64,000 nt of DNA from Bacteroidales bacterium (GCA_016285455.1 JAEEQS010000006.1:62001-126000), one strand, 5' to 3'; positions 31,868-42,069 are shown, counted from the stretch's first letter. Program-made: numbers and translations. Notes: a model not told the origin generated them from the sequence alone.

Positions 31868-32635
31868 CTATTGCGCAATAAATCTGTAAGTTATTTGTCC
31901 TAATTGTGGTTCGTCGGCGGTGTCGCTTTTTGAGAAGCGGGATCGCTTTGCGGCGTCCAGAGCGGCGTTTCTTATGCATTCGTCAGGAACTGAAGCGTCC
32001 TGGACTACGGCTGCCTTCTGGACATAGCCGTTTCTTCCCACGTAGATCTGAATGGTAACATCTCCCCCTCCACGGCATTTATAGACCGGAATAGGCAGAG
32101 AAAAGGCTCTGCGCCCTTCCAGTATCCAGTAGAGGACAGATGGACCCTTATATGCGGGTTTTTCGTCTTTTTTCTCTTCGTATTTAGCGGCTGAAGGAAC
32201 ATCATCTACTCCATCTGTCGGGATTTTGGCCGCATCCTTGATTCTCTGCTGAAGATCCTCGGCGTCTTTGTAGAGTTTGTCTGCATCTGTGTTGCGGTCG
32301 TCCTTGAGTTGGCTGGTACTGCGGTTTACGGCAACAGCACGGTAGGTTGTTACCGGACGGCCTGCTATCTGGTCTTCCAGCTGGGCTTTTGCAATGGCCT
32401 TGATTTCTTCCTGGAGCCTTTCTTCCTCTTCAAGTTTCTGCTTATGTATCTGCCCTTCCGAATCGGTGACAAAAGATATTTCTCCCTTCCTTACGGTAGA
32501 GATTGAAACAATCAAAAGAATGATTACAAGAACAAGGTGAAAGATGATGGTAAGATAAAGGCCAGCGCGGCGGCTCAGGCGGTCTGATTTTTCAAACCGG
32601 TCCTGTGTTTCGTCTGATAGCCTTTTGTCTTCCAT
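31868..32635 (-). CDS. TonB-family energy transducer-like protein
   Basis: A 255-residue inner-membrane protein with a cytoplasmic start, one membrane helix (about residues 25-45, LYLTIIFHLVLVIILLIVSI), a long charged coiled-coil-like periplasmic stretch (KQKLEEEERLQEEIKAIAKAQLE), and a C-terminal TonB/TolA-like domain (GGDVTIQIYVGRNGYVQKAAVV ... IRNAALDAAKRSRF). The classic proline-rich spacer is absent, so it resembles TolA-like or atypical TonB proteins. It is last in a minus-strand run after udk. Confidence 0.78.
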   Translation of the reverse strand: MEDKRLSDETQDRFEKSDRLSRRAGLYLTIIFHLVLVIILLIVSISTVRKGEISFVTDSEGQIHKQKLEEEERLQEEIKAIAKAQLEDQIAGRPVTTYRAVAVNRSTSQLKDDRNTDADKLYKDAEDLQQRIKDAAKIPTDGVDDVPSAAKYEEKKDEKPAYKGPSVLYWILEGRRAFSLPIPVYKCRGGGDVTIQIYVGRNGYVQKAAVVQDASVPDECIRNAALDAAKRSRFSKSDTADEPQLGQITYRFIAQ

Positions 32636-32666
32636 TTCATCTTTTTCAATTGCAAAAAATGCCGCT

Positions 32667-33290
32667 TTATTCTCCGCGAGTCAGCAGGGCTTTCTCTATG
32701 GTTGCGATTATAATGCTGATAGCTACCCTATTGTGGCCGCCCTGCGGAACGATAATATCTGCATAACGCTTGCTTGGCTCTATAAACTGAAGGTGCATTG
32801 GCTTTACGGTTTCCTGATAGCGCTTCAGTACCTGCTGGATGGTTTTGCCGCGCTCCTCTATATCTCTCTGGATAACTCTTCCCAGGCGGTCATCGGCATC
32901 TGCATCAACAAAGATGGAGATGTCGAAAAGTTTTCTCAGTTCCTCGTTGGTAAAGACCAGAATGCCCTCAACAATTATGATGGTGGCAGGCTCAACGTGA
33001 ACAGTCTCTGTCGTTGACCTTGAGCAGGTTATGTAGGAATAAACCGGAGACTCGATGGCCTGTCCGTTGCGGAGTTTCTGGAGATCGGAAACCAGAAGGT
33101 CCCAGTCTATGGAATTAGGGTGGTCGAAATTGTTGGCCGCCTTCTGCTCCGGGGTCAGGTGGCTGCTGTCTTTGTAGTAAGAATCCTGGGAAATGACTGC
33201 CACGTCTTCATCCTTGAGGAGATTCTTGATTTTTCTTACGACCGTTGTTTTGCCGGAACCTGTTCCGCCGGCTATTCCTATGATTAGCAT
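32667..33290 (-). CDS. udk: uridine kinase
   Basis: Phosphorylates uridine and cytidine (pyrimidine salvage). It is 207 residues; the P-loop GIAGGTGSGKTT lies at the N-terminus, followed by SQDSYYKD, the nucleoside-site NFDHPNSIDWDLL, and the lid segment RDIEERGKTIQQVL. It lies 12 bases after asnS on the same strand. Confidence 0.95.
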   Translation of the reverse strand: MLIIGIAGGTGSGKTTVVRKIKNLLKDEDVAVISQDSYYKDSSHLTPEQKAANNFDHPNSIDWDLLVSDLQKLRNGQAIESPVYSYITCSRSTTETVHVEPATIIIVEGILVFTNEELRKLFDISIFVDADADDRLGRVIQRDIEERGKTIQQVLKRYQETVKPMHLQFIEPSKRYADIIVPQGGHNRVAISIIIATIEKALLTRGE

Positions 33291-33302
33291 ATAGTTGTTG
33301 TT

Positions 33303-34700
33303 TTAGAATTCTGCGTTCTTTGGTGTTCTAGGGAACGGGATCACGTCGCGGATGTTCTGCATTCCGGTAACGAACAGAAGCAGACGCTCAAAGCCCAGGC
33401 CAAATCCGGCGTGAGGGCAAGTTCCCCATCTCCTGGTATCCAAGTACCACCAAAGGTTGCTGGTATCCATCTTCAGTTCGTTGATGCGAGTCATTATCTT
33501 TTCGTAAGAAGATTCCCTTTCGCTTCCGCCTATGATTTCACCGATCTTAGGGAAGAGAACGTCCATTCCACGGACGGTCTTGCCGTCTTCGTTCTGCTTC
33601 ATATAGAAGGCCTTTATCTCCTTAGGGAAATCGGTGAGTATAACAGGCTTTCCGAAATGCTTTTCAACCAGGTATCTTTCGTGCTCGCTCTGGAGGTCTG
33701 TGCCCCAGTGAACAGGGAACTCGAACTTCTCTCCGCTCTTTTCCAGAATATCCACAGCCTCTGTGTAAGTAACTCTCTGGAAGGAGATTCCAACAACACT
33801 CTTCAATCTCTCGATGAGGCCCTTGTCGAACATATCGTTGAGGAACTGGAGGTCTTCAGCGCAGTTGTCAAGTGCGTACTGGACAAGATACTTTATGAAG
33901 TCCTCGGCGAGTTCCATATTGTCGAAGTTATCGTAGAACGCCATCTCAGGCTCAATCATCCAGAACTCTGCAAGGTGGCGCGGAGTATTGGAATTTTCTG
34001 CCCTGAAGGTAGGGCCGAAAGTGTATATCTTGCCAAGGGCGGTAGCTCCTAATTCGCCTTCCAGCTGGCCGCTTACGGTAAGGGCTGTCTGCTTTCCGAA
34101 GAAGTCTGTGGAGAAATCAACGTCTCCGGTCTCCTTGTTGATCGGGATGTTCTTAAGATCCATTGTGGTAACCTGGAACATTTCTCCAGCACCCTCGCAG
34201 TCGCTCTCTGTAATCAGCGGAGTATGAAGATAGAAGAAGCCGTGCTCGTTAAAGTACTTGTGGATGGCAAATGCCATTGCGTTGCGGATTCTCATCACGC
34301 ATCCAAAGGTGTTTGTCCTCATCCTTATATGGGCAATCTCGCGGAGGAACTCCATTGAATGGCCCTTCTTCTGCAAAGGATAGTCGGCAGGGTCCGCCTT
34401 GCCGTAAATCTCTACGCCTTCTGCCTGGACTTCCACACTCTGACCCTTGCCCATACTCTCCACAAGTTTTCCTTTTACGCAAAGACAAGCTCCCGTTGTC
34501 ACGTCTTTGAGAGCGTCTTCAGTAAACTTTTCTCCGGAGCATACAATCTGCATATTGCGGATGGTAGATCCATCGTTGAGGGCAATGAAACTTACATTCT
34601 TGTTACCTCTTTTTGTTCTCACCCAGCCTTTTACAACTACATCAATTCCAGGCTGCTGGCTAAACAGCTCCTTTATGCTTTTGCGAGTAAATTCACCCAT
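33303..34700 (-). CDS. asnS: asparaginyl-tRNA synthetase
   Basis: A class IIb synthetase of 465 residues that charges tRNA-Asn. It has an N-terminal OB-fold ([25 protein letters not shown]), motif 2 with [25 protein letters not shown], and motif 3 [15 protein letters not shown] near the end. The separate AsnRS means Asn-tRNA is made directly rather than by amidation. Confidence 0.96.
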   Translation of the reverse strand: MGEFTRKSIKELFSQQPGIDVVVKGWVRTKRGNKNVSFIALNDGSTIRNMQIVCSGEKFTEDALKDVTTGACLCVKGKLVESMGKGQSVEVQAEGVEIYGKADPADYPLQKKGHSMEFLREIAHIRMRTNTFGCVMRIRNAMAFAIHKYFNEHGFFYLHTPLITESDCEGAGEMFQVTTMDLKNIPINKETGDVDFSTDFFGKQTALTVSGQLEGELGATALGKIYTFGPTFRAENSNTPRHLAEFWMIEPEMAFYDNFDNMELAEDFIKYLVQYALDNCAEDLQFLNDMFDKGLIERLKSVVGISFQRVTYTEAVDILEKSGEKFEFPVHWGTDLQSEHERYLVEKHFGKPVILTDFPKEIKAFYMKQNEDGKTVRGMDVLFPKIGEIIGGSERESSYEKIMTRINELKMDTSNLWWYLDTRRWGTCPHAGFGLGFERLLLFVTGMQNIRDVIPFPRTPKNAEF

Positions 34701-34722
34701 AGTTCTATGATTGGTTTTAATG

Positions 34723-36588
34723 TTATTTCACGTATTTTCTTATGGCGTCTGCCCATATCTTATATCCTTCCTGAGTTATGTGCAGGCCGTCTCTGGTAAG
34801 CTCAGGCTTTAGAACTTGCTGATCTGCCGGAAGAACCAGGTCTGCAGGTCCGTTGGCAAGAAGCAGAGGATAGAGATTGATGAAAGTAACCTTTTCCTCC
34901 TTTGCCATCTTCTCCAGCTTGGCGTTAATCTCGGAGAACATTGCGGTCTTGCCGTTAAGAAGGCGGTAACGCTTGAAGCTCTCGTTGATTGGCAGAAGGC
35001 TCTGGAGATAAATCTTGGTCTTAGGGCTTTCTTTCTTTATCCTGCGGACTACATTTATAATTCCGTTGGCAATGGAATCGGCTGTAAGGTTGTGGCTTAC
35101 ATCGTTTGCCCCTGTCAGGAAGAATATAGTCTTAGGATGGCCAGGAAGTATCTGGTCTAGCCTTGCATCTATGCCACCGAAAGTATCTCCCACGATGCCG
35201 CGGTTGCGGATGCCGGCGCCCTTCTTCTGGAGCTTGGCCTCAACGTCAGGGAAGTAGGTTTCCCACTTTCCGCCTTCTGTCAGAGAGTTGCCCAGGAAAA
35301 CAATGTCGTTTTCGTTAATCGGCCTTTCCCTGTCGAACACAGCCTTTCTCTTGTAGTAATGGTCTGTGTAAAGCGGAGTGGCATCCATCGCCTTCATTAT
35401 GTTCTTAGGGATATCGGTATTGTCTATCCTTCCAGCAAACATCTGGCTTCCGGCTCCTATTGCAAAAACGGGAACAGGAATACCGGTATGGCCCTTTGTG
35501 GTAAAGCCGATTCGGGCAGCCTTGTTCAGGGAGTCTATAGCCTCTTTTCTCACTGGTTTGCCGTTAATTGCATCGTTGAACACTGTAAGGTCAAAAGTGT
35601 AGCCCTTTTCTCTTCCTAGGGTAAGGCCGCCGGTCTCGTGGTCTGCCGTAATTACTATAAGAGTCTCGTCTGGATGAGCCTTGTAGAATTCGTATGCAAC
35701 AGCTATGGCCTTGTCAAAATCTATGGTCTCTGTTATGACTCCTGCAGCTCTATTGCTGTGGGCTTCCCAGTCTATCTGTCCGCCCTCGCACATTATAAAG
35801 AATCCCTTGCCATCTGGCTCGTAGATAAAGTCTATGGCGCTTTCAAGAACCTGTGCCAGAGTAAGATCTCCCTTCTCTCTTCCAATAACGGTATGGAGGG
35901 CACTGTCTCTTTTTTTCTTGCCGTCCTGAAGAAGAATCATCTTGTCTGCCTTAGCCTTCTTAGCCTTGTAATCTTCCACTCCGAGAGCAATAGTATAGCC
36001 TTTCTCAGCGATCTTGCCGTAAATCTGCTCTTCGGCGCCTTTAATCTCCTTATCTCGCGTGCCCTGGAATCCGCCGCCGCCAAAGAAGTCGAATCCGCTG
36101 TCTGGAAGCTGAAGGGCAATTTCATAATAATTTCTCCTTCTGTTGCTATGGGCGTAGAAACCAGCAGGTGTGGCGTGGTCCAGTGTCACCGATGTCATTA
36201 TGCCAATCTTATAGCCCAGTTCCTTGAGCTTGTAGGATATCTGAGTCAAAGGAATGGAGTCTGGATAAATGCCTACCGTACTGTTATTTGCCTTGTACCC
36301 GGAAGCAAGAGCAGTGGCTGCCGCGCTTGAGCAGGTTATGATGTTTGAAGCGGAATATGTGGTTGCCACTCCCATAACCGGAAATTGCGTGAATCCGAGT
36401 GGAGTGCTGGAGATTTTGCCGTCTTTCTGGGAAAGCCAGGCTTCCGTCAAGGAAACGTGACCCAGACCCATGCCGTCTCCTATAAAAAGGAAAACATATT
36501 TGGCCTTCTGGGCGCATATGGTTGAAAATGCGAAAAGTACGGCTAGAGCCAGAGCCGCGGTCTTTCTTAGAAATCTTCTGTAATCCAT
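34723..36588 (-). CDS. alkaline phosphatase fused to an SGNH/GDSL hydrolase
   Basis: A secreted two-enzyme fusion of 621 residues. After a signal peptide ([18 protein letters not shown]) comes a PhoA-type alkaline phosphatase: GDGMGL (about 37), the catalytic-serine region [14 protein letters not shown] (about 86), DWEAHSN, and TADHETGG (about 314). From about residue 425 an SGNH hydrolase begins: block [11 protein letters not shown] (431), GDTFGG, block [11 protein letters not shown] (493) and block V DGLH (600), all catalytic blocks present. It probably releases phosphate and acyl groups from a shared substrate in the periplasm, which is inference. ATG 36588 is preferred to a TTG eight codons upstream. 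Confidence 0.88.
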   Translation of the reverse strand: MDYRRFLRKTAALALAVLFAFSTICAQKAKYVFLFIGDGMGLGHVSLTEAWLSQKDGKISSTPLGFTQFPVMGVATTYSASNIITCSSAAATALASGYKANNSTVGIYPDSIPLTQISYKLKELGYKIGIMTSVTLDHATPAGFYAHSNRRRNYYEIALQLPDSGFDFFGGGGFQGTRDKEIKGAEEQIYGKIAEKGYTIALGVEDYKAKKAKADKMILLQDGKKKRDSALHTVIGREKGDLTLAQVLESAIDFIYEPDGKGFFIMCEGGQIDWEAHSNRAAGVITETIDFDKAIAVAYEFYKAHPDETLIVITADHETGGLTLGREKGYTFDLTVFNDAINGKPVRKEAIDSLNKAARIGFTTKGHTGIPVPVFAIGAGSQMFAGRIDNTDIPKNIMKAMDATPLYTDHYYKRKAVFDRERPINENDIVFLGNSLTEGGKWETYFPDVEAKLQKKGAGIRNRGIVGDTFGGIDARLDQILPGHPKTIFFLTGANDVSHNLTADSIANGIINVVRRIKKESPKTKIYLQSLLPINESFKRYRLLNGKTAMFSEINAKLEKMAKEEKVTFINLYPLLLANGPADLVLPADQQVLKPELTRDGLHITQEGYKIWADAIRKYVK

Positions 36589-36649
36589 AGGTTTGCGGAT
36601 ATTATTCTTCAAAAGTACAAATCTACAAAATTTTTGCGCCTTTAGGAAA

Positions 36650-36683
36650 AAAGAAACGCCGGCGTTTGGGCCGGCGTTCCGTT
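36650..36683 (-). terminator. terminator after the ExbB/ExbD operon
   Basis: On the minus strand AACGCCGGC and GCCGGCGTT form a 9-bp stem with a short loop, followed by TTTCTTTTTT. It lies about 20 bases beyond the last exbD stop and separates the operon from the phosphatase gene. Confidence 0.85.
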
Positions 36684-36702
36684 TTTTGCTTCATCCTTAA
36701 GA

Positions 36703-37173
36703 TTAGTTTGCCTCTCTCTGACGAGCTACATACAAAATCTTGAGGGCGGAACAACGTCTGAGTTCCTGTTTGATATCCGTAATGATACCCATGCGGACGT
36801 TCTCATCAGCCTTCAGTGCAACGGTCATTGCCTCTCTTTCGCCCTCGGAGATTGACTCTCTTTCTGCTGCGATGAAGTCTCTGATCTCGTTGACTGTCTT
36901 GTAGGAGTCGTTCAGCTGGATTCTGGAATCGGTTCCGTACTGAGCCTGCTTGGAAGGGATAGGAGCTCCCACGTAGATGTAGGAAGTCAAATCCTTTCTC
37001 TCAAGCTTGGTGTTCTCGGTTGCTGCAGGCAGCTTAACCTGAACGAGCTTGTCTGTCTGGCGGAACGATGTTGATATCATAAAGAAGAACAGGAGCATAA
37101 ACACGATGTCCGGAAGGGATGCCGTGCTGATTGCAGGTGCGGACTTCTTGCCGCCTTTTCTAAATCTTCCCAT
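36703..37173 (-). CDS. exbD: ExbD/TolR family protein (second copy)
   Basis: A 156-residue proton-channel subunit of the TonB energising complex. There is a basic start, then one membrane helix with the conserved aspartate (SLPDIVFMLLFFFMIST, about residues 20-38), then a periplasmic domain. It is the last gene of the four-gene exbB-X-exbD-exbD operon, 12 bases after the first exbD. Two ExbD-like subunits in tandem are common in Bacteroidota. Confidence 0.9.
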   Translation of the reverse strand: MGRFRKGGKKSAPAISTASLPDIVFMLLFFFMISTSFRQTDKLVQVKLPAATENTKLERKDLTSYIYVGAPIPSKQAQYGTDSRIQLNDSYKTVNEIRDFIAAERESISEGEREAMTVALKADENVRMGIITDIKQELRRCSALKILYVARQREAN

Positions 37174-37185
37174 TACGATACCTCC

Positions 37186-37764
37186 TTACTTTTTGCCTTT
37201 AACGTCCTTAGGCTCTGCCTCGGAAATGTTCTGAGGAATTGCCTCTTTGACAATTTTCTGATGATCTTCGTCCAACTGTGCGTATTTCTTGCCGTAATTT
37301 TGGGTAGAGAACTGGTCTCTGAGTTCGTTAATCGCTCTTACGATCTCGTTCTGGACCTGAATGTAAGTGTTGTACAGTGTACCCTTGTCATTCTGCAAAG
37401 AAACCACACCTTTGGATACCGGATAATTACCGAATCCCTTGATAGCCTTAACTTCCTTCTCTGGCATATTAGGGTTATCTGTAGGGTTGCTCAGGAGCTC
37501 AACTATCTTATCCTTTATCTGGCTAACGTCAGTCGGTGAGGATCCAACCATTATCTTGTCCTGTGAATTGATCTTCACGACAATGATATTTCTGCGGTTG
37601 ATCTTCACGTCTTCCTGCTGCTGTTCGTTCTCCGGCATCGGAGGGAGTTTTCTTGAAATTCCCTTGTCCACATCCATAGTTGTGGTGATGAGGAAGAACA
37701 CCAGGAGCAAGAACGCAATGTCCGCCTGACTGGAAGCGTTGATGTCGGGTGTTTTTCTAGCCAT
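37186..37764 (-). CDS. exbD: ExbD/TolR family protein (first copy)
   Basis: A 192-residue paralogue of the following gene, with the membrane helix and conserved aspartate in SSQADIAFLLLVFFLITTTMD near the N-terminus. Its periplasmic part is longer than in the second copy and ends in a charged tail (EAEPKDVKGKK). The pair probably forms a mixed ExbD dimer within an ExbB pentamer; this stoichiometry is inferred from the known ExbBD complex. Confidence 0.9.
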   Translation of the reverse strand: MARKTPDINASSQADIAFLLLVFFLITTTMDVDKGISRKLPPMPENEQQQEDVKINRRNIIVVKINSQDKIMVGSSPTDVSQIKDKIVELLSNPTDNPNMPEKEVKAIKGFGNYPVSKGVVSLQNDKGTLYNTYIQVQNEIVRAINELRDQFSTQNYGKKYAQLDEDHQKIVKEAIPQNISEAEPKDVKGKK

Positions 37765-37778
37765 TTTTTAATTTTCTT

Positions 37779-38195
37779 TTAAGATCTTCTCCTTAACAGG
37801 CTGCCGAAGATTGTAACAAGGATAGCTACAACCAGCAGTATTATGGACATAATGAGGACAGTGTCCGTCATCTTTAACGTTGCCTTTGTAGGCTCGGCCA
37901 CGCTCTGTGAAAGGCTAACCGGATTGCCGGAAGCAACCAGCCAGGAAATCACCAGAACTCCAAGGAAGACACAGAGGTTGATGAGTGTCTTCTTGCCGCC
38001 TCTTCCGCTACGGTATACCATTGGCAGGAATATAGCCAATAATATAGCGATAGCCAGAAGGATGTATGCCCAGTTCAATATCGTGGAAACCATTGTGCCG
38101 TCACCGGTTCCCTTGTTCAGGAACAGGAAGGCCACGCCGATAACCACTGATATGGCTAACAGAACATACAATATGAGTTTTGACTTGTTCTTCAT
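37779..38195 (-). CDS. small four-helix membrane protein of the Exb operon
   Basis: A 138-residue protein with four predicted membrane helices (about 5-25, 38-58, 68-88 and 108-130) and short loops, and no enzymatic motif. It lies between exbB and the first exbD with 12-15 base gaps, so it is made with the complex. Its constant place suggests an accessory subunit or assembly factor. I do not recognise a named family. Confidence 0.75.
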   Translation of the reverse strand: MKNKSKLILYVLLAISVVIGVAFLFLNKGTGDGTMVSTILNWAYILLAIAILLAIFLPMVYRSGRGGKKTLINLCVFLGVLVISWLVASGNPVSLSQSVAEPTKATLKMTDTVLIMSIILLVVAILVTIFGSLLRRRS

Positions 38196-38207
38196 TTCAA
38201 ATTGATA

Positions 38208-39017
38208 TTACTTCTTGTTGTATTTGGTGAGTACATCTACAAAGTTGATGGATGCGTCCTCCATTGAGTTAACAAGGGAGTCGATCTTTGCAACGATGAT
38301 GTTGTAGAAAATCTGAAGGATAATAGCAACGATCAAACCGGCGATGGTTGTGATCAAAGCCACCTTGATACCACCTGCTACAACGGTTGGAGAAATATCA
38401 CCAGCAGCCTCGATAGCGTCGAATGCGCCAACCATACCTACTACTGTTCCCAAGAATCCCAACATAGGAGCAAGGGCGATGAACAGGGCTATCCAGGAAA
38501 GACCGCTCTCGAGCTGGCCCATCTGAACGCCGCCGTAAGCGGTGATGTTCTTCTCAACGCTCTCCAGACCTTCGTCATAGTGGAGAAGTCCCTGATAGAA
38601 AATAGATGCAACTGGTCCGCGAGTATTGCGGCAAAGCTCCTTGGCCTCTTCTACACCGCCGTTCTTGAGAGCTGCCTCAACATCCTCAACGAGTTTCTTG
38701 TTGTTGGTAGTAGCTCTAGAGAGATAGATAAGTCTCTCTATGGCGATTGCCAAACCCAGTATGAGACAGAGAACAACCCATACCATGAATGCAGGACCAC
38801 CTTCTATGAACTTGGTCTTGATCTGCTGATACAGAGGCTTGTCTGACTTAGCGTTGAAAGGATCGACTTCAGCCGGAGCAGCCACTTCCTCTGCCTGAGG
38901 AGCTGGGGCTACCTGCTCAGTTGCATTCTCATCAGTCTTCTGATCCTGAGCTACTGCGTTCTGGGCAGTCAATGCCATTAGGCCTGCAACTGCCAAAAAC
39001 ATGAAAAGTTTTTTCAT
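38208..39017 (-). CDS. exbB: ExbB/TolQ/MotA proton-channel protein
   Basis: A 269-residue first gene of the operon. It begins with a signal-like helix (MKKLFMFLAVAGLMALTAQNAVA) and a Glu/Ala/Pro-rich periplasmic stretch not present in short ExbB proteins. Then come the three ExbB helices: FMVWVVLCLILGLAIAIERL, WIALFIALAPMLGFLGTVVGMVGAF and KVALITTIAGLIVAIILQIFYN. It pairs with the two ExbD proteins downstream to drive TonB. The ATG at 39017 is preferred to an upstream start that would add MFNLITTKF. Confidence 0.92.
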   Translation of the reverse strand: MKKLFMFLAVAGLMALTAQNAVAQDQKTDENATEQVAPAPQAEEVAAPAEVDPFNAKSDKPLYQQIKTKFIEGGPAFMVWVVLCLILGLAIAIERLIYLSRATTNNKKLVEDVEAALKNGGVEEAKELCRNTRGPVASIFYQGLLHYDEGLESVEKNITAYGGVQMGQLESGLSWIALFIALAPMLGFLGTVVGMVGAFDAIEAAGDISPTVVAGGIKVALITTIAGLIVAIILQIFYNIIVAKIDSLVNSMEDASINFVDVLTKYNKK

Positions 39018-39129
39018 AAATTTTGTTGTGATTAAATTAAACAATGTTTATCAGTTATTATTTTGTTTTTCCTTTATAAGGGTATTCGTAAAACGAAGTG
39101 CAAGATAGCAATTTTTTTTCACTTTCTCA

Positions 39130-40164
39130 TCAAACGGCGGAAATTTCACCCCTGAGATTCTTCTGCATTTCCTTTTTAACCTTCTCAGGGGAAGAATAGC
39201 GGCCCAGAAGCATGAAAAGCTTGCAGAGCGTGGCTTCCGTAGTGGCGTCATAGCCGCTGATGACTCCAGCTCCCTTAAGGCCCATTCCGGTGGCATAGGC
39301 GCACATATCCACCTTGCCGGCGTGGCACTGTGTAACGTTCACTATCACAAGACCTTTGTCCACCCATTTTTTCATCGTTGAAAGAAAGGCCTTTCCGGTT
39401 GGGGCGTTTCCACTGCCAAAGGTTTCCAGTACCACGGCCCTGCAGCCTTTGGTGGAAAGAACGGCATCCACGGCCTGCGGAGTAATGCCAGGGAATATCT
39501 TTAGAATAGCCACATTGGTATCCATCTTGTCTCTGACCTTGAGCGGAATGTCCCATCTTTCAGGATAATGGATCAGGTGGCGATTGTACTTGATATGGAT
39601 TCCCACGTCTGCCAGAACCGGGTAATTGGCCGAACGGAAAGCCCTGAAGTTTTCAGCATTGTATTTGGTTGTGCGGTTCCCCCTGTAGAGCTGGCTCTCA
39701 AAGTATATGCAAACCTCAGGAACCATAGGGTGACCGTCGGCGTCCTTGGCGGCTGCAATCTCAATGGAGGAAATGATATTTTCCTTGCCGTCTGTGCGCA
39801 GCATTCCCACAGGAAGCTGGCTTCCGGTCAGAACCACCGGCTTTGCCAGGTCTTCCAGCATAAAGCTCAGGGCAGAAGCCGTATAGGACATAGTGTCTGT
39901 ACCGTGAAGGATTACAAAACCGTCGTACTTTGAATAGTTTTCCTTTATCACCTTGCAGATTTTCACCCAGAAATCCGGGGTTATGTCAGATGAATCTATC
40001 ACCGGGTCAAACGAGCAGGAGTCAATCTTGTAGCCGAATTTCTTCAACTCCGGAACCTCCGTCTCTATCTGGCTGATATCCACCGGCACCAGAGCCATAG
40101 TCTTTTCATCCTGCTTCATACCGATCGTTCCGCCGGTATAGATCATCAAAATAGAACTTTTCAT
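39130..40164 (-). CDS. ansA: type I L-asparaginase
   Basis: A 344-residue cytoplasmic asparaginase. Catalytic Thr motif 1 is IYTGGTIGM at the N-terminus and motif 2 is FVILHGTDTMSYTASAL, the usual pair of nucleophile threonines. It releases ammonia and aspartate from asparagine. No signal peptide is present, in keeping with type I. The start overlaps the end of tatD by four bases. Confidence 0.94.
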   Translation of the reverse strand: MKSSILMIYTGGTIGMKQDEKTMALVPVDISQIETEVPELKKFGYKIDSCSFDPVIDSSDITPDFWVKICKVIKENYSKYDGFVILHGTDTMSYTASALSFMLEDLAKPVVLTGSQLPVGMLRTDGKENIISSIEIAAAKDADGHPMVPEVCIYFESQLYRGNRTTKYNAENFRAFRSANYPVLADVGIHIKYNRHLIHYPERWDIPLKVRDKMDTNVAILKIFPGITPQAVDAVLSTKGCRAVVLETFGSGNAPTGKAFLSTMKKWVDKGLVIVNVTQCHAGKVDMCAYATGMGLKGAGVISGYDATTEATLCKLFMLLGRYSSPEKVKKEMQKNLRGEISAV

Positions 40165-40955
40165 ATCTGTGAGTTTTTTGCCGGAAGGCCGAAAAGCTCT
40201 TCCGCGTTCTTTGTAGTCTGAAGCGCAACGTCCTTAATGCCAATGCCCTTTATCTCAGCGATTTTGGCTGCAATCAAAGGGATGTAAGAGCTCTCGTTTC
40301 TTTGCCCACGATGAGGAGCCGGAGTAAGGTATGGAGAATCTGTCTCAAGAAGAATGTCTTCCAGCGGAATATCCGCCACGGTCTTGGCTATTCCGGCATT
40401 CTTGAAGGTCACTACACCGCCTATTCCTACCTTAAAGCCGCCCAAACCTGCTATCCTGCGGTAAGTTTCTACGCTGCCGGTAAAGGCATGGAATACTCCA
40501 CGGAGCCTTCCCTTGAAGGCGGAAACAATCTCCAGCATATCTTCAGTGGCGCTCCGCTCGTGAATAATTACAGGAAGGTTATTCTGGGAAGCATATTCCA
40601 GCTGGGTAGCCAGAACCTCTTTCTGCTGACTGAAAAAATCTCTGCTCCAATAGGCGTCAAGGCCAATCTCACCGACCGCTATATATCTGTCTTTATGATT
40701 GTTGAGTTCATCCAGAGCAAACTGGAGTTCTTCCTTCCAGTTTTCCGCAACAGATGTGGGATGAAGCCCCATACCCATAAATGTATGTTCACGGTATTGC
40801 TCATACACGGCTATCTGGGAGCGGAAGCTTGCGGAATCTATCGCAGGGAAAATCCAGCGATCCACGCCGCTTGCTATAGTCCGCTGGATCACATCTGAGC
40901 GATCCTCGTCAAAAGCCTCATCATAGAGATGAGTATGAGTATCTATAAAATGCAT
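40161..40955 (-). CDS. tatD: TatD family metal-dependent DNase
   Basis: A 264-residue amidohydrolase-fold nuclease. Metal ligands are seen in DTHTHLYD at the start, GEIGLDAYW, VIIHERSA, VFHAFTGS and LETDSPYLTP. Family members degrade DNA 3' to 5' in repair and DNA turnover. The gene is co-oriented and overlapping with ansA and lies one base after dprA. Confidence 0.93.
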   Translation of the reverse strand: MHFIDTHTHLYDEAFDEDRSDVIQRTIASGVDRWIFPAIDSASFRSQIAVYEQYREHTFMGMGLHPTSVAENWKEELQFALDELNNHKDRYIAVGEIGLDAYWSRDFFSQQKEVLATQLEYASQNNLPVIIHERSATEDMLEIVSAFKGRLRGVFHAFTGSVETYRRIAGLGGFKVGIGGVVTFKNAGIAKTVADIPLEDILLETDSPYLTPAPHRGQRNESSYIPLIAAKIAEIKGIGIKDVALQTTKNAEELFGLPAKNSQI

Positions 40956-40956
40956 A

Positions 40957-42057
40957 TTAAGCCTTGTACCATAGCCCGCAGGCGTCTTTTCTGACCAGCC
41001 CTTCCATCTCTGCCTCCAGAAGGAAAAGGCTCAGGGCCTGAATGTCCAGGCCGGTCTTTTCTCCAAGGAAATCCGCCGTACGTCCTTTTACGGATGATAA
41101 AGATAGCAATAATTTCTGCTTGGTCTCCTCCGGAGCGGAAAACAGAGAAGGCTGGCGTTTTATGTCCGAAATGTACCCGTCTGTCCATCCCATAGACTTA
41201 ATTATTGTGGACGAGTTCAGGCATAGCTGAGCCACATTCCTGCTTATCAGATAATTGCATCCGTAGGAATTGCCGTCCCACATACGTCCGGGAACTGCAA
41301 AGATGTCTTTGCTGTAGGATGAGGCATATTCCACGGTGCTCATGCTTCCACCGCTTATCCTGCTTTCACCCACCAGAAGGGCATCGCACATTCCGGCTAT
41401 TATGCGGTTGCGTTGCAGAAAATTGAATTTCAGCGGCTTGGTTCCCCGCGGATATTCCGTTAGAACGCCTCCCTGGCTCAGGATTCTGACTGCGAGGTTC
41501 CTATGGGCTGAAGGATAAATGATATCTATGCCGCTTGGCAGCACCGCTATTGTCTCAAGCCCCGCCTCCAGGGCGGCGGTATGGGCGCTGCAGTCTATCC
41601 CAAAAGCCAGTCCGCTGACTATCTGCACTTTGCTGCAGGAAGCTATGTCAGAGACTATTCTGTTCACGCATTCCTTCCCGTAGGGCGAAGCAAGACGGGT
41701 TCCAACTATGCTCAAGATGGGGCTTGAGAAAGATGCACTTCCCCTGTAATAAAGCAAAAATGGAGCATCAGGGCATTCTCTCAGCTTATTGGGATAGTCG
41801 GGGCTGAGAATGGAAATGAGCTTTACTCCTTTGGATCTCATCCAACGGGCTTCTTCAAGAGCCCAGGCGGTCATTTCATTAGAAAAAAGCATTTGCCCCA
41901 CACCTTCTACGCCCAGAAGGCGGTCTGTGAAAGCAGCTCCTTTTTCAAGCAGATTTTCCACGCTGCCAGCCTCCTTCAGCAAAAGGCTTCCTTTTGAAGG
42001 ATGGTTAATAAGAACACGGCTCAATGCGCAAAGCAGAGCCTCAACCTCAATCTCCAT
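40957..42057 (-). CDS. dprA: DNA processing protein DprA/Smf
   Basis: Loads RecA on incoming single-stranded DNA during natural transformation. It is 366 residues: a SAM-like N-terminus, the Rossmann core with IVGTRLASPYG, SGLAFGIDCSAHTAAL, IYPSAHRNLA and QRNRIIAG, and a C-terminal winged helix (FLGEKTGLDIQALSLFLLEAEMEGLV). Many non-competent bacteria also keep DprA, so competence is not implied. Confidence 0.94.
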   Translation of the reverse strand: MEIEVEALLCALSRVLINHPSKGSLLLKEAGSVENLLEKGAAFTDRLLGVEGVGQMLFSNEMTAWALEEARWMRSKGVKLISILSPDYPNKLRECPDAPFLLYYRGSASFSSPILSIVGTRLASPYGKECVNRIVSDIASCSKVQIVSGLAFGIDCSAHTAALEAGLETIAVLPSGIDIIYPSAHRNLAVRILSQGGVLTEYPRGTKPLKFNFLQRNRIIAGMCDALLVGESRISGGSMSTVEYASSYSKDIFAVPGRMWDGNSYGCNYLISRNVAQLCLNSSTIIKSMGWTDGYISDIKRQPSLFSAPEETKQKLLLSLSSVKGRTADFLGEKTGLDIQALSLFLLEAEMEGLVRKDACGLWYKA

Positions 42058-42069
42058 AATCCCAATACA

